Source: an uncultured Salinisphaerales bacterium (GTDB lineage: Bacteria > Pseudomonadota > Gammaproteobacteria > Nevskiales > CAJXLF01). From it: a stretch of DNA of 64,000 nt. The notes beneath the pieces are model-generated. The model was given only the letters and a program-made list of their open reading frames with translations. It was not told the origin of the DNA and made no database searches. The stretch covers positions 334,761 to 398,760 of the forward strand of contig CAJXLF010000001.1 in the NCBI GenBank assembly GCA_913055805.1, written 5' to 3'. This document shows positions 16,455-25,838 of this stretch, piece after piece. Positions within the stretch are counted from its first letter, which is position 1; each line of letters starts with the position of its first letter. The position numbers and the translations under genes are program-made.

Positions 16455-17671
16455 GCAAACTGCTTAAAGTGTTGCCGCCGCTGGCCATCATCCTGGTGGC
16501 GGTGGTGGCGGCCAGAATCATGATCGCGAACCGGCCGCCGGCAGAACGCCAGGCGCCGCGTCCGCCAGCACCCGCCGTGCAGGTAATTGAAGTCGAACGA
16601 GGTGAGTATCAGGTTCATGTACTCAGCCGTGGCGTGGTCGAGGCCCGTACTCGCGCCACCCTGCTGGCCCAGGTGAGCGGCGAGGTGGTCAAGATCAACC
16701 CGGACTTTCGGGATGGCGGGTTCTTCTCCGCCCGCGAGGTGCTGGTGCAGATTGATCCGCGTGATTATCAGGCAGCGGTCACCATTGCAGAATCCGACCT
16801 GGTGCAGGCGCAGCAGGCACTGGCGCAGGAAGAGGCCCAGTCCGCGCAGGCTGCTCGCGACTGGCAGCGGCTCGGCGGCGATGATACGCCCAGTGAACTG
16901 ACATTGCGTAAACCGCAGCTGGCCACTGCCCGGGCCAATCTTGCCGCGGCGGAAGCGCGTCTGGCCCAGGCGCGCCTGAATCTGCAGCGTACGCGCATTT
17001 CCGTGCCCTACGATGGCCGTGTTCTCAGCCAGCAGGTGGATATCGGCCAGGTAGTGGGTGTCGGCGCGGTGCTGGGCGAGGTCTATGCCACCGATGCCGT
17101 GGAAATTCGCCTGCCGCTGAGCAACCGGCAACTGGCCCGGCTGCAAGTGCCGGAGCAGTACCGGGGTGAATCCGGTGAGCCGCAGGGGCCCGGAGTCCGC
17201 CTTTCGGCTCTGGTGGGTGACCAGCTGCACAGCTGGGATGGGCGTATCGTTCGCAGCGAAGGCGCGATCGACAGCGGAAGCCGTCAGACCTTTGTCGTCG
17301 CGAGGGTTGATGCGCCCTATGCCCGCCAGGACGATGGCCGGCCGCCGCTGAAGGTGGGGCAATACGTGGAGGCGAGTATCGAAGGTGAGGTGCTGGAAGA
17401 TGTGTTCGTGATTCCGTCCTCGGCCGTGCGCGGCGATGTGCTGGCCTACGTGGTGGGTGAGGATAACCGCCTGTCCGAGCGGCGGCTGGATGTCGTGTGG
17501 CGCGGTGAGAACAATGTGGTGGCGGCGGCAGGTCTGAAATCAGGCGAACGCGTGATTACTACAGTGCCTTCAGGCGCGGCCGAAGGCATGCTGGTGCGTC
17601 TGCCCGCTGAGACGCCGAAGCAGGAAAAGACCGCTGAGCCGACTGAAGCGATGGAGAGCCCTGCATCGTGA
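16451..17671 (+). CDS. RND efflux periplasmic adaptor (membrane fusion protein)
   Basis: 406 residues with an N-terminal membrane anchor (LPPLAIILVAVVAARIMI). The adaptor pattern is complete: half-lipoyl SRGVVEARTRATLLAQVSGEVV, a coiled-coil hairpin rich in Ala/Gln/Glu (AESDLVQAQQALAQEEAQSAQAARDW to AAAEARLAQARLNL), second half-lipoyl RTRISVPYDGRVLSQQVDIGQVV, then beta-barrel and membrane-proximal domains ending AAGLKSGERVITT. It links the inner membrane pump to the outer membrane channel. Overlaps both neighbours, so the three genes are one operon. Confidence 0.93.
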   Translation: MSKLLKVLPPLAIILVAVVAARIMIANRPPAERQAPRPPAPAVQVIEVERGEYQVHVLSRGVVEARTRATLLAQVSGEVVKINPDFRDGGFFSAREVLVQIDPRDYQAAVTIAESDLVQAQQALAQEEAQSAQAARDWQRLGGDDTPSELTLRKPQLATARANLAAAEARLAQARLNLQRTRISVPYDGRVLSQQVDIGQVVGVGAVLGEVYATDAVEIRLPLSNRQLARLQVPEQYRGESGEPQGPGVRLSALVGDQLHSWDGRIVRSEGAIDSGSRQTFVVARVDAPYARQDDGRPPLKVGQYVEASIEGEVLEDVFVIPSSAVRGDVLAYVVGEDNRLSERRLDVVWRGENNVVAAAGLKSGERVITTVPSGAAEGMLVRLPAETPKQEKTAEPTEAMESPAS

Positions 17672-20600
17672 TTGCCTGGTTCGCACGTAACGGGGTTGCC
17701 GCCAATCTGCTGATGGTGACCATTGCCTGTCTGGGCCTGCATGCCGTTATCGCGCGGACACCGCTTGAGGTGTTTCCCAGCTTTGAGCTGGAAATCGTGA
17801 GCATCAATTTCGTTTATCGCGGCGCAACCCCGGAAGAATCGGAAGAAGGGGTGGTGCTGCGTGTCGAAGAAGCCATCCATGATCTGGAGGGCATCAAGGA
17901 AATCACGGCGGTCGCCAGTGAAGGTTCCGCCAGCATCACGGCCGAAATCGAAAGCGGTTATGACCCGCGCGACCTGCTGGACGATATCAAGAATCGCGTT
18001 GATGCCATCAGTACCTTTCCCGCCGAGGTGGAACGTCCCATCTATTCCATCGCCCAGGTACAGCGTGATGTGATTTCGGTGGTCATATCGGGTCCGGGTT
18101 CGGAGCTGGCCCTGCGTCAGATGGGTGAGCGCGTGCGTGACGACCTGACCAATCTACCCGGCGTCACCCAGGTCACACTTGATGCCGTGCGCGACTATGA
18201 AGTCGCAGTTGAGATCTCCGCCAATACCCTGGATGCCTATGGGCTGACCCTGTCCGAAGTGGCCAATGCGGTGAAGAACTCCTCGCTGGATCTGTCGGCC
18301 GGCGAAGTGCGTACCGAGGGCGGGGACTATCTGGTGCGCACCCGAGGGCAGGCCTATACCCGCAAGGACTTTGAAAAGGTGGTGGTGTTGTCGCGCGCGG
18401 ATGGCACGCACCTGACCCTGGCGGATATCGCCACGGTGAAAGATGGTTTCGAGGAAGTGCCCATCGAGTCACGCTTCAATGGCAAGCCGGCGGTGTTGAT
18501 CGAGGTGTTTCGCGTGGGCGACCAGAACGCTATCGATATAGCGGATGCCGTGAAGGCTTATGTCGCAGATGCCCAGGGCTGGCTGCCGGCCGGATTCGAA
18601 ATGGATTACTGGCGGGATGATTCCCGCATCGTCAAGGCGCGCCTGGGCACCCTGATGAACAGCGCCATCCAGGGGGGCATTCTCATCTTCATCCTGCTGG
18701 CCCTGTTCCTGCGCATGTCGGTGGCTATCTGGGTATGCGTGGGTATCCCCATCAGCTTCATGGGCGCCCTGCTGGTAATGCCGGAGATGGGCGCCACCAT
18801 CAATATCGTCAGCCTGTTCGCCTTCATCGTGGTGCTGGGCATTGTGGTGGACGATGCCATCGTCACAGGGGAGAACATCTACAGCCATTTGCAGCACACC
18901 AAGGACAGCACGCTGGCGGCGATACGCGGCACCGAGGAAGTGGCAGTGCCGGTGGTGTTTGGTGTGCTGACTACCGCAGCGGCCTTTCTGCCGATCTATT
19001 TCATCGAAGGCGTGCGCGGCAAGCTGTTTGCCCAGATACCCATTGTGGCCATCTCGGCCCTGATGTTTTCCCTGATCGAGTCCAAGCTGATTTTGCCTGC
19101 GCATATGAAGCATGTGCGGGCCTATCATGACGACCCGGAGCAACACAGTTTCTTTGTGCGCTGGCAGCAAAAATTCGCCAACGGTTTCGAAAAATTCATT
19201 CTTGTTCGCTATCTGCCGATACTGAAAATGGCGATGAAACATCGCTATGTCACCTGGTCGGTGTTTGTGGCTGCGCTGATCCTGAGTTTTGCCATGATCA
19301 TGAGCGGCCAGCTGCGCTTCGTGTTCTTTCCCAGAGTGCAGAGCGAAACTGCCAGGGCGAGCGTAGTGATGAATCCGGGTACGCCTTTCGAAGAAACCCG
19401 GAAGCACATTCAGCGCATGACCGAAGCCGCACAGACGCTGCAGGACAAGTACATCGACCCGGAAACCGATGAAAGCATCATCATCAATATCCTGTCGACC
19501 AGTGGCCATGGCGGGCATAACCAGGGTCAGGGCGCACATGTCGGCCGGGTCATGTTCGAGATCGTGTCACCGGAAAAACGCAGTCTTGAAGTGACCAGCT
19601 CGGAACTGGTCAGCGAATGGCGCGATCTGATCGGTACTATTCCCGGCGCCCAGGAGGTGACCTACCGTGCAGAGATCGGCCGCGGCGAGGCGCCGCTGGA
19701 AGTGCGGCTCAAGGGTGCGAACCTGGAACAGCTGAATGCGGTAGCTGAACGTATCCAGTTGCGTATGACCGAATATGCCGGCGTGTTTGATATCGCCACC
19801 TCGGTGGGCAACGGCAAGGAGCAGATAGAGCTGCGCCTGAAGCCGGAAGCCGAACTGCTGGGTATTACCCTGGAACAGCTGGCGCGACAGGTGCGTGGCG
19901 CTTTTTTCGGCCTGGAAGCGCAGCGCATTCAGCGGGGGCGCGAGGATGTCAGAGTCATGGTGCGGTATCCCAGGGATGAGCGGGATTCCCTGGCCGACCT
20001 GCAGCAGATGCGCATTCGTACGCCGGCTGGCGCCGAGGTGCCTTTACGCGAAGTCGCGCATGTCAGCTTCGGACAGAGCGACGACAGCATCCGTCGCATC
20101 GACCGCAGGCGTATCGTCAACATCAGTGCGGATGTTGACAAGGAAAACGCGGATATCGAGGCCATCAAGGCCGACCTGCTGAGCTTCACCGAGGAAGTGG
20201 TGTCGCACTATCCCGGCCTGGATGCCGAACTCAGCGGTGAAGCCGAGGAGCAGCGCGAATCCTTTGGCAGTCTCAAGCTGGGGCTGATGTTCGTGCTGTT
20301 CGTCATCTACGTGCTGCTGGCAATCCCGTTCCGTTCCTACGGTCAGCCACTGATGGTGATGTCGGTCATACCCTTTGGCCTGATTGGCGCACTGCTGGGT
20401 CACATGCTGTTGGGCTTCGACATGAGCCTGATCAGCCTGATGGGTATGCTGGCCCTGATCGGCGTGGTCGTGAACGACAGTCTGGTGCTGGTGGATTACG
20501 TCAATCGCCGGCGGCGTGAAGGTGCACAGCTGTTCGAGGCAGTTAGCAGGGCCGGTGCGGCGCGATTCCGCGCAGTCATGCTCACGTCGCTGACCACGTT

Positions 20601-20805
20601 TGCCGGACTGATGCCGTTGATCTTCGAAAAAAGCACGCAGGCCCAGTTCCTCAAACCTATGGCCATTTCGCTGGGATTCGGCATCCTGTTTGCCACGGCC
20701 ATCACCCTGATATTAATTCCCGTGAACTACCTGATCCTGGAAGATATCAAACGGGTGCTGGGTATGGGCGGGGAGGAGGCCAATGCCCAGGCCGCCAAGG
20801 GTTAG
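17668..20805 (+). CDS. RND efflux permease, HAE-1/AcrB superfamily
   Basis: 1045 residues with twelve membrane helices and two large periplasmic loops, the standard AcrB plan. It starts at GTG 17668, overlapping the adaptor stop. N-terminal GVAANLLMVTIACLGLHAV, VEEAIHDLEGIKEITAVASEGSA and the helix-4 proton-relay acids in GIVVDDAIVTGEN are clear. In helix 10 the AcrB lysine (KNA) is asparagine here (VVVNDSLVLVDYVN), as in a distinct clade of these pumps. Such pumps use the proton gradient to expel lipophilic compounds. No local repressor gene is present. Confidence 0.94.
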   Translation: MIAWFARNGVAANLLMVTIACLGLHAVIARTPLEVFPSFELEIVSINFVYRGATPEESEEGVVLRVEEAIHDLEGIKEITAVASEGSASITAEIESGYDPRDLLDDIKNRVDAISTFPAEVERPIYSIAQVQRDVISVVISGPGSELALRQMGERVRDDLTNLPGVTQVTLDAVRDYEVAVEISANTLDAYGLTLSEVANAVKNSSLDLSAGEVRTEGGDYLVRTRGQAYTRKDFEKVVVLSRADGTHLTLADIATVKDGFEEVPIESRFNGKPAVLIEVFRVGDQNAIDIADAVKAYVADAQGWLPAGFEMDYWRDDSRIVKARLGTLMNSAIQGGILIFILLALFLRMSVAIWVCVGIPISFMGALLVMPEMGATINIVSLFAFIVVLGIVVDDAIVTGENIYSHLQHTKDSTLAAIRGTEEVAVPVVFGVLTTAAAFLPIYFIEGVRGKLFAQIPIVAISALMFSLIESKLILPAHMKHVRAYHDDPEQHSFFVRWQQKFANGFEKFILVRYLPILKMAMKHRYVTWSVFVAALILSFAMIMSGQLRFVFFPRVQSETARASVVMNPGTPFEETRKHIQRMTEAAQTLQDKYIDPETDESIIINILSTSGHGGHNQGQGAHVGRVMFEIVSPEKRSLEVTSSELVSEWRDLIGTIPGAQEVTYRAEIGRGEAPLEVRLKGANLEQLNAVAERIQLRMTEYAGVFDIATSVGNGKEQIELRLKPEAELLGITLEQLARQVRGAFFGLEAQRIQRGREDVRVMVRYPRDERDSLADLQQMRIRTPAGAEVPLREVAHVSFGQSDDSIRRIDRRRIVNISADVDKENADIEAIKADLLSFTEEVVSHYPGLDAELSGEAEEQRESFGSLKLGLMFVLFVIYVLLAIPFRSYGQPLMVMSVIPFGLIGALLGHMLLGFDMSLISLMGMLALIGVVVNDSLVLVDYVNRRRREGAQLFEAVSRAGAARFRAVMLTSLTTFAGLMPLIFEKSTQAQFLKPMAISLGFGILFATAITLILIPVNYLILEDIKRVLGMGGEEANAQAAKG

Positions 20806-20837
20806 CAGTTTATCCCGCAGTCGTCAGGATAAGTGCG

Positions 20838-20843
20838 TATAAT
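20838..20843 (+). promoter_or_regulatory. -10 element upstream of the DEAD-box helicase gene
   Basis: TATAAT lies 54 bases before the helicase ATG at 20898, in the short gap after the pump operon. No convincing -35 was found. The long leader may hold post-transcriptional control, as is known for deaD, but I see no strong hairpin. Confidence 0.4.
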
Positions 20844-20897
20844 TCCGCTCTCCACCAGGCCAGTGCGCTGGCCGTCTCCTGTTTCTCCGGAATTCCC

Positions 20898-22682
20898 ATG
20901 ACCACCGACTCTCCCGTGCCCGGCTTTGATCAGCTAGGTCTTTCTGAAACCATCCTGCAGGCCCTGGACGCGGTAGGTTATGAAACCCCTTCGCCGATTC
21001 AGGCTGAGGTGATTCCACATGTCCTGCAGGGCCGGGATGTGCTCGGTCAGGCGCAGACCGGTACAGGCAAGACAGCGGCTTTTGCCTTGCCGCTGCTGTC
21101 GAAAATCGATCTGAAGCAGCGTGAGCCCCAGGTGCTCGTGCTTGCACCTACCCGTGAACTGGCGATTCAGGTGGCCGAAGCGTTCCAGAAATACGCGGCT
21201 ACGCTCAAGGGTTTTCATGTGTTGCCCATCTATGGCGGGCAGGCTTACGCCGGCCAGTTGAAATCGCTCAAGCGAGGCGTGCATGTGATCGTGGGTACGC
21301 CGGGCCGTGTGGTGGACCATATAAAACGCGGCACACTCAAGCTCGACAGCCTGCAATGCCTGGTGCTGGACGAGGCCGATGAAATGCTGCGCATGGGGTT
21401 CATCGACGATGTGGAGTGGGTGCTGGCGCAGACCCCTGAAAAGCGTCAGGTCGCACTGTTTTCGGCCACCATGCCAACCGCCATCCGGCGTATTGCAGAG
21501 AAACATCTGCATGAGCCCGTGCAGGTCACGATCAAGGCCAGAACCTCGACGGCGGAAAACATCCGCCAGCGCATGTGGCAGGTCAGCGGTCTGCATAAAC
21601 TGGATGCCCTGACGCGTATTCTCGAAGGCGAAGACTTCGATGGTGTGATCGTGTTTGTACGCACCAAGCTGGCGACTGCGGATCTGGCGGAAAAACTTTC
21701 GGCCAGAGGACATCAGGCCTCCGCCATCAACGGCGACATGGACCAGCGCCAGCGCGAACGCACCATCGAGCAGTTCAAGGCCGGCAAGCTGGATATTCTG
21801 GTGGCGACTGACGTGGTCGCGCGCGGTATTGACGTCGATCGGGTCAGCCACGTGGTGAACTACGACATTCCCTATGACACCGAATCCTATGTGCATCGTA
21901 TAGGCCGTACCGGCCGCGCCGGGCGCAAGGGTGAAGCCATTTTGTTCGTGGCCCCACGTGAGCGCCGCATGCTCAAGGCTATCGAACGCGCCACCAAACA
22001 GCCGATAGAGTGGATGGATCTGCCGTCGGTGGAAGTCATCAACGACAAGCGCATTGCCGACTTCAAGCAACGTATCGTCGATGCGCTGGCCAGTGGCGAA
22101 GAGCTGGAGTTCTTCCGCCGTCTGATCGCGGAAATCGAGGCCGAGCAGGCCATTCCGGCCACGGATGTGGCGGCAGCCCTGGCAAGGCAGTTACAGGCCG
22201 GCAAGCCCTTGTTGCTGAAGAAGGAAGCACCGGGCAAGCCGCGTGCGGAAAAAGCTCCGGATAACCGTTCGAAAGACAGAAAATCCGCCTCACGTCCGCC
22301 GGAAGAGGATATGGAAACCTACCGTATCGAGGTCGGCCACCAGCACAAGGTGGAGCCACGCAATATCGTGGGTGCGATCGCCAACGAGGCGGGACTCGAC
22401 AGTCAGCACATCGGCCGTATCGATATTCGTGAGGATCACAGTTTTATTGATCTGCCGGTCGGCATGCCCAAGGAAGTCTATAAGCATCTGCGCAAGGTCT
22501 GGGTGGCCGGACGCCAGCTGCAGATTCAGAAGATGGGTGCCGGCGCTGAATCCGAGGCCAAACCAGCAGTCCGCAAGTCACACAGCGGCAAGCATCAGGC
22601 ACAGGGCAAGGGGCGCAGCAAACCGGGTGGCCACAAGAAGGCCGCGCACAAGGGTAAAAGAGGGCCCTCGAAGAAGTCCTGA
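20898..22682 (+). CDS. deaD: DeaD/CsdA-type ATP-dependent RNA helicase
   Basis: 594 residues. Q motif FDQLGLSETILQAL...TPSPIQ, Walker A AQTGTGKTAAF, PTRELAIQ, TPGRVVDH, DEAD in VLDEADEML, SAT, then the second RecA domain with VATDVVARGIDVDRV and HRIGRTGRAGR. A DbpA-type RNA-binding domain (TYRIEVGHQHKVEPRNIVGAIANEAGL to LPVGMP) and a basic Lys/Gly-rich tail follow. That order is typical of DeaD, which unwinds structured RNA in 50S assembly and mRNA decay, especially in the cold. DeaD of E. coli is slightly longer (~629). Confidence 0.92.
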   Translation: MTTDSPVPGFDQLGLSETILQALDAVGYETPSPIQAEVIPHVLQGRDVLGQAQTGTGKTAAFALPLLSKIDLKQREPQVLVLAPTRELAIQVAEAFQKYAATLKGFHVLPIYGGQAYAGQLKSLKRGVHVIVGTPGRVVDHIKRGTLKLDSLQCLVLDEADEMLRMGFIDDVEWVLAQTPEKRQVALFSATMPTAIRRIAEKHLHEPVQVTIKARTSTAENIRQRMWQVSGLHKLDALTRILEGEDFDGVIVFVRTKLATADLAEKLSARGHQASAINGDMDQRQRERTIEQFKAGKLDILVATDVVARGIDVDRVSHVVNYDIPYDTESYVHRIGRTGRAGRKGEAILFVAPRERRMLKAIERATKQPIEWMDLPSVEVINDKRIADFKQRIVDALASGEELEFFRRLIAEIEAEQAIPATDVAAALARQLQAGKPLLLKKEAPGKPRAEKAPDNRSKDRKSASRPPEEDMETYRIEVGHQHKVEPRNIVGAIANEAGLDSQHIGRIDIREDHSFIDLPVGMPKEVYKHLRKVWVAGRQLQIQKMGAGAESEAKPAVRKSHSGKHQAQGKGRSKPGGHKKAAHKGKRGPSKKS

Positions 22683-22698
22683 TTTGCGAGAACGGGTG

Positions 22699-23529
22699 TC
22701 AGGGGGCGGACGGTGACGACATCTCCAGTAGTCCGGCCGTGATCGCCTCGGCGATGCGCCCCACTGACAGAGCGCCGCCATATGGCCAGACTCCATCCAG
22801 TATCAGCAGGCGCCCGTTCCCTGCGGCGATATCCGCGGCCAGTTCCTTTTCTCCCCAGGCATTGCCCTTGAAGCTTCGGGCATTCACTAGCCCCAGTTGT
22901 TCCAGGGCATGGCCCGGCAGACTGTTGGGTCCGTAAACGGCAAGCTTTTCCGGGCTCAGCGTGCGTGCTGCCGTGACGTCTGGCAGCTGGCTTCCGAAAT
23001 GATTCATCAGCAGGGAGCGCAGTTCTGCGATGCGTGTATCCATGGCCGCCAGCTTGTTTTCCGCCACTGTGGTTCTCTGGAAAAGCTCAGCTATCTGCAG
23101 GAATCGGGTCCGTGCTTTGCTGCCATTGGTACGGTAGCGCTCGCTGAAGAACTTGTACCAGGCCACGCGGCTGATACGTGAGAACGGCCGCGCCAGATCT
23201 TTCTGTCCGGTGCCGAGGATGATCAGCTCCGGCGTCAGGGTTGCGAGCGCCTTTATCGAAGGTGCTTGCCGCAGGCCGATGTCGGTAATGTCTTGCGGCA
23301 GCGCCGGCCACTGCACGTGACGGCGATAAGCTTCCAGCTCAGGTGCGCCGACCGGCGTGATGCCCAGTTCCAGCAGGTTTTCCAGCAGTGTCCAGTCAGT
23401 TACAACCACCCGGGCCGGCGGGGCGTCGAAGCGGTGCTTGCCGAAGGCGTCGGTGACTTCATAGCTGCCGCTGGCCAGCGCGGGCAGCGCCAGGCACAAG
23501 AATCCGATTGTCAGAAGCAGCGCTTTCAT
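22699..23529 (-). CDS. FecB/BtuF-like periplasmic binding protein
   Basis: 276 residues with a signal peptide (LLLTIGFLCLALPALAS). The class III binding-protein pattern is present: YEVTDAFGKHRFDAPPARVVVTDWTLLENLLELGITPVGAPE, then a long connecting helix, and the second lobe with LGLVNARSF. Family members bind ferric siderophores, heme or cobalamin for ABC import. No ABC permease or ATPase lies here. Instead it is the last gene of the cyo operon, 3 bases after an MFS gene, so an MFS partner or a metal-supply role for the oxidase is possible (inference). Confidence 0.8.
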   Translation of the reverse strand: MKALLLTIGFLCLALPALASGSYEVTDAFGKHRFDAPPARVVVTDWTLLENLLELGITPVGAPELEAYRRHVQWPALPQDITDIGLRQAPSIKALATLTPELIILGTGQKDLARPFSRISRVAWYKFFSERYRTNGSKARTRFLQIAELFQRTTVAENKLAAMDTRIAELRSLLMNHFGSQLPDVTAARTLSPEKLAVYGPNSLPGHALEQLGLVNARSFKGNAWGEKELAADIAAGNGRLLILDGVWPYGGALSVGRIAEAITAGLLEMSSPSAP

Positions 23530-23532
23530 GAC

Positions 23533-24735
23533 TTACAGCCGGGCGCGGTGTTCCCTGGCGGCAGCAAAGAGTGAAACCAGGCCGAGAATCATGATGGCGC
23601 TGACGATGTAAAGGGGCAGGCGGAAGCTGCCGCTCAGCTCGGCAATGATGCCAGAGAGAATTGGCGACAGAATCTGCGCCACGCAATAACCGAGCGTCAT
23701 GCGCGCCATGATCTGGGTGGCCTTGTTGCCATAGGCATGCCCCACCGTGCTCAGGGTCAGGGACACGATACCCATGAACGTAAAGCCGAACAGCACCGCG
23801 GCGATCACTGTAGTTTGCAGCGAGAAGGTCAGGGCCAGCGTGATGTTGCCCAGCACATTGATGACGAAGGCGGCCTTGAGCGCCGTCATGCGGCCAACGC
23901 GGCGGGCAATGCGGTCCCAGATGAAGGGTGCGGGCGTGGCGGCAATGCCCACCACCAGCCACATCTTCGCGCCCCAGCCATCCAGCGGTTGAAGCTCGGC
24001 AATCAAGGAAGTGAAAGTGACATTCAGCGTATTGCTGAAACCGGCACAGAAGTAGGCCGCCTGCATCAGCCACAGCCAGCGCAGGGAGGGCGGCTGCACA
24101 CCGCTGCCTTCGCCGATGTCCTCGTCGCGGGCCATCTCGATATCCTGCGGCTTGGGCATGGGCAGCAGCGCCATGGCGGGGATGGCGAGCAGGGCGGCCA
24201 CGCCGGCCAGCGCTACCCATTGCAGGCGCCAGTTGAAATCCAGGGCAGTGCCCGGCCCGCTGGCGTCCACCACCAGGGCGCAGGCAACGATGCCCAGGCC
24301 AATGCCCGAGAAGTGCAGGCCAAGCTCACTCTTGTGGCCGTGATGATGCAGCCAGTTGAGGATGAGGCCGGTGCCAAGCATGAAGCCGGTAGCCGTGGCG
24401 ACACCGGCAAAAAAGCGGCTCATGTACCACACCAGGCGATGGTCGTGGGCTGCCATGACCAGTGTGGCGATGACGGCCACCACCAGGCCGTAACGGTAGA
24501 AGAAGTCCTTGGCGCGCAGATCAGAAATCAGCCACACAATGAACAGGCCGGTGAGGTAGCCCATATAATTCCAGCCGGCCAGCCAGCCGGCCAGGCTTTC
24601 GCTCAGACCCAGCTGAGCCGACATGTTGGGGATCATCGGCGTGAAGGAATAACGGGCCATGCCCATGCTGAGGATCAGTGCGCAGATGCCGGAAAACAGC
24701 ACGGTGGTACGGTTGGCTCTTAAATTGACTAACAC
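23533..24735 (-). CDS. MFS transporter, YbfB/YjiJ type
   Basis: 400 residues and twelve hydrophobic segments. It begins at GTG 24735 with GAGG upstream. The N-terminus SGICALILSMGMARYSFTPMIPNM and AGWNYMGYLTGLF are characteristic of the YbfB/YjiJ family (PF06779). The charged mid-loop MPKPQDIEMARDEDIGEGSG separates the halves. The substrate of this family is not established. It lies between sco and the FecB-like gene with gaps of 10 and 3 bp, so it is part of the cyo operon. Its place suggests transport of iron, copper or a heme-related compound (inference only). Confidence 0.85.
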   Translation of the reverse strand: MLVNLRANRTTVLFSGICALILSMGMARYSFTPMIPNMSAQLGLSESLAGWLAGWNYMGYLTGLFIVWLISDLRAKDFFYRYGLVVAVIATLVMAAHDHRLVWYMSRFFAGVATATGFMLGTGLILNWLHHHGHKSELGLHFSGIGLGIVACALVVDASGPGTALDFNWRLQWVALAGVAALLAIPAMALLPMPKPQDIEMARDEDIGEGSGVQPPSLRWLWLMQAAYFCAGFSNTLNVTFTSLIAELQPLDGWGAKMWLVVGIAATPAPFIWDRIARRVGRMTALKAAFVINVLGNITLALTFSLQTTVIAAVLFGFTFMGIVSLTLSTVGHAYGNKATQIMARMTLGYCVAQILSPILSGIIAELSGSFRLPLYIVSAIMILGLVSLFAAAREHRARL

Positions 24736-24745
24736 GACTGACCTC

Positions 24746-25363
24746 TTACATCAGGCTGCGGATACGGGTGATCAGTTCGTTCGGCGTGGTGCTGTGACGC
24801 ATGGCGTCCACCAGTTCGCCTGCCTGGTTGATCACGTAGTAACGGGAGGAATGACGAAACAGGTAACCGGGGTCGTTCCTGTCTGCATCGGTAATTTCAT
24901 AATGGGCGCCGTAGTCGGCGGTCACGGCATCGATTTCGCGTTGGCTGCCGCGCAGGCCGATGATGTTTTCGTGAAAGCGCCGGGTGAACTCGGCCAGATC
25001 CTCATTGCTGTCACGCTCCGGATCGATGCTCACCAGCAGGACGCGTACCTGATCCAGTTGTTCAGCGGGAAGCCGCAGCAGACTGGTCTGCAATACGGTC
25101 ATGGAATTCAGGCAGACCTCCTGGCAGTTGAGGAAGCCGAAGTACATGACCACGATCTTGCCGCGAAAATCAGACAGTGAAACCTCACCGTCGATGCCGT
25201 TGAGCGTGAATTCACCACCCAGCTTGCCGTCCGCGCCACCGTAAGCGGCAGCCGACTGATCGCTGGTTTCAACCAGCACGTAGACCAGGGCTGCCACGAT
25301 GCTGGCTGCCAGCAGCAGGGCAAGGCGGGTAGTGTTGCGTGGGCTTACGGTAATTGCAGACAT
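24746..25363 (-). CDS. SCO1/SenC-family copper chaperone
   Basis: 205 residues with an N-terminal membrane anchor (LALLLAASIVAALVYVLVE) and a periplasmic thioredoxin-like domain. The copper-binding CxxxC is CQEVC in FGFLNCQEVCLNSM, and the distal histidine is in YLFRHSSRYYVINQ. SCO proteins deliver copper to CuA of cytochrome c oxidases. The quinol oxidase encoded here has no CuA, so its presence in a cyo operon implies delivery to CuB or thiol-disulfide work. Separated from cyoD by a 142-bp spacer with dyads. Confidence 0.88.
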   Translation of the reverse strand: MSAITVSPRNTTRLALLLAASIVAALVYVLVETSDQSAAAYGGADGKLGGEFTLNGIDGEVSLSDFRGKIVVMYFGFLNCQEVCLNSMTVLQTSLLRLPAEQLDQVRVLLVSIDPERDSNEDLAEFTRRFHENIIGLRGSQREIDAVTADYGAHYEITDADRNDPGYLFRHSSRYYVINQAGELVDAMRHSTTPNELITRIRSLM

Positions 25364-25505
25364 TAGAAAGGCTCCTTCCGTTCAGCGCCGTCGCGAGCGG
25401 GCCAAGCACAAGGCGCCCGGAGCGCAGGTCCCGGAATGTATGGGTAATACATGAGGACACCGAGCACCGCGCAACGCCGGGATTGGTTCGCGTAGCAGGC
25501 GCACA
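25364..25505. repeat. GC-rich intergenic spacer with dyads, possible repeat element
   Basis: This 142-bp gap between cyoD and sco is longer than the other gaps in the operon. It holds ATGTAT (25436-25441) and ATACAT (25447-25452) as perfect inverted arms around GGGTA, flanked by GC-rich blocks (AGCGCCGTCGCGAGCGGGC and CCGAGCACCGCGCAACGCCG). No coding gene is convincing on either strand. It may be an inserted repeat or an mRNA-processing structure. Confidence 0.35.
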
Positions 25506-25838
25506 TTAGTGCCCCAGCAGCATGTTGTGGTTCAGATGCCGCATGATCCAGATCGAGCCGACGATCAGGATGGCGACCAGAATCACTGCGAAGGCCGCCG
25601 TCATGGTGTTCCACCACTGCTCGGACGACGTGTTCATATGCAGGAAGAACACCAGCTGCACCATGACCTGGGCGGCCGCACACAGCAGGATCAGGGTGAT
25701 GCTGATGCTTTCACTGGCTGCGCCACTCATCACCACGCCGAAGGGAATGGCGGTCAGCACAATCGAAAGGATCAGGCCGGTGACGTATTCGCGGACGCTG
25801 CCGTGGGCGGCTGCTGCATGCATCTCGTGAGCGCTCAT
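25506..25838 (-). CDS. cyoD: cytochrome o ubiquinol oxidase subunit IV
   Basis: 110 residues with three membrane helices: YVTGLILSIVLTAIPFGVV, ITLILLCAAAQVMVQLVFFLHM and AVILVAILIVGSIWIMRHLNHNM. The QVMVQLVFFLHM helix and the C-terminal WIMRHLNHNML are typical of CyoD. The subunit helps assemble the CuB site of subunit I. It lies directly after cyoC, with no intergenic base. Confidence 0.93.
   Translation of the reverse strand: MSAHEMHAAAAHGSVREYVTGLILSIVLTAIPFGVVMSGAASESISITLILLCAAAQVMVQLVFFLHMNTSSEQWWNTMTAAFAVILVAILIVGSIWIMRHLNHNMLLGH

Noticed and set aside
18469-19539. Minus-strand open frame of 356 codons inside the RND permease gene
   Set aside because: Antisense to a clear pump gene, with an Arg/His-rich translation and no recognisable domain.
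20934-22070. Minus-strand open frame of 378 codons opposite the DEAD-box helicase
   Set aside because: Shadow of the helicase reading frame; no start context and no family features.
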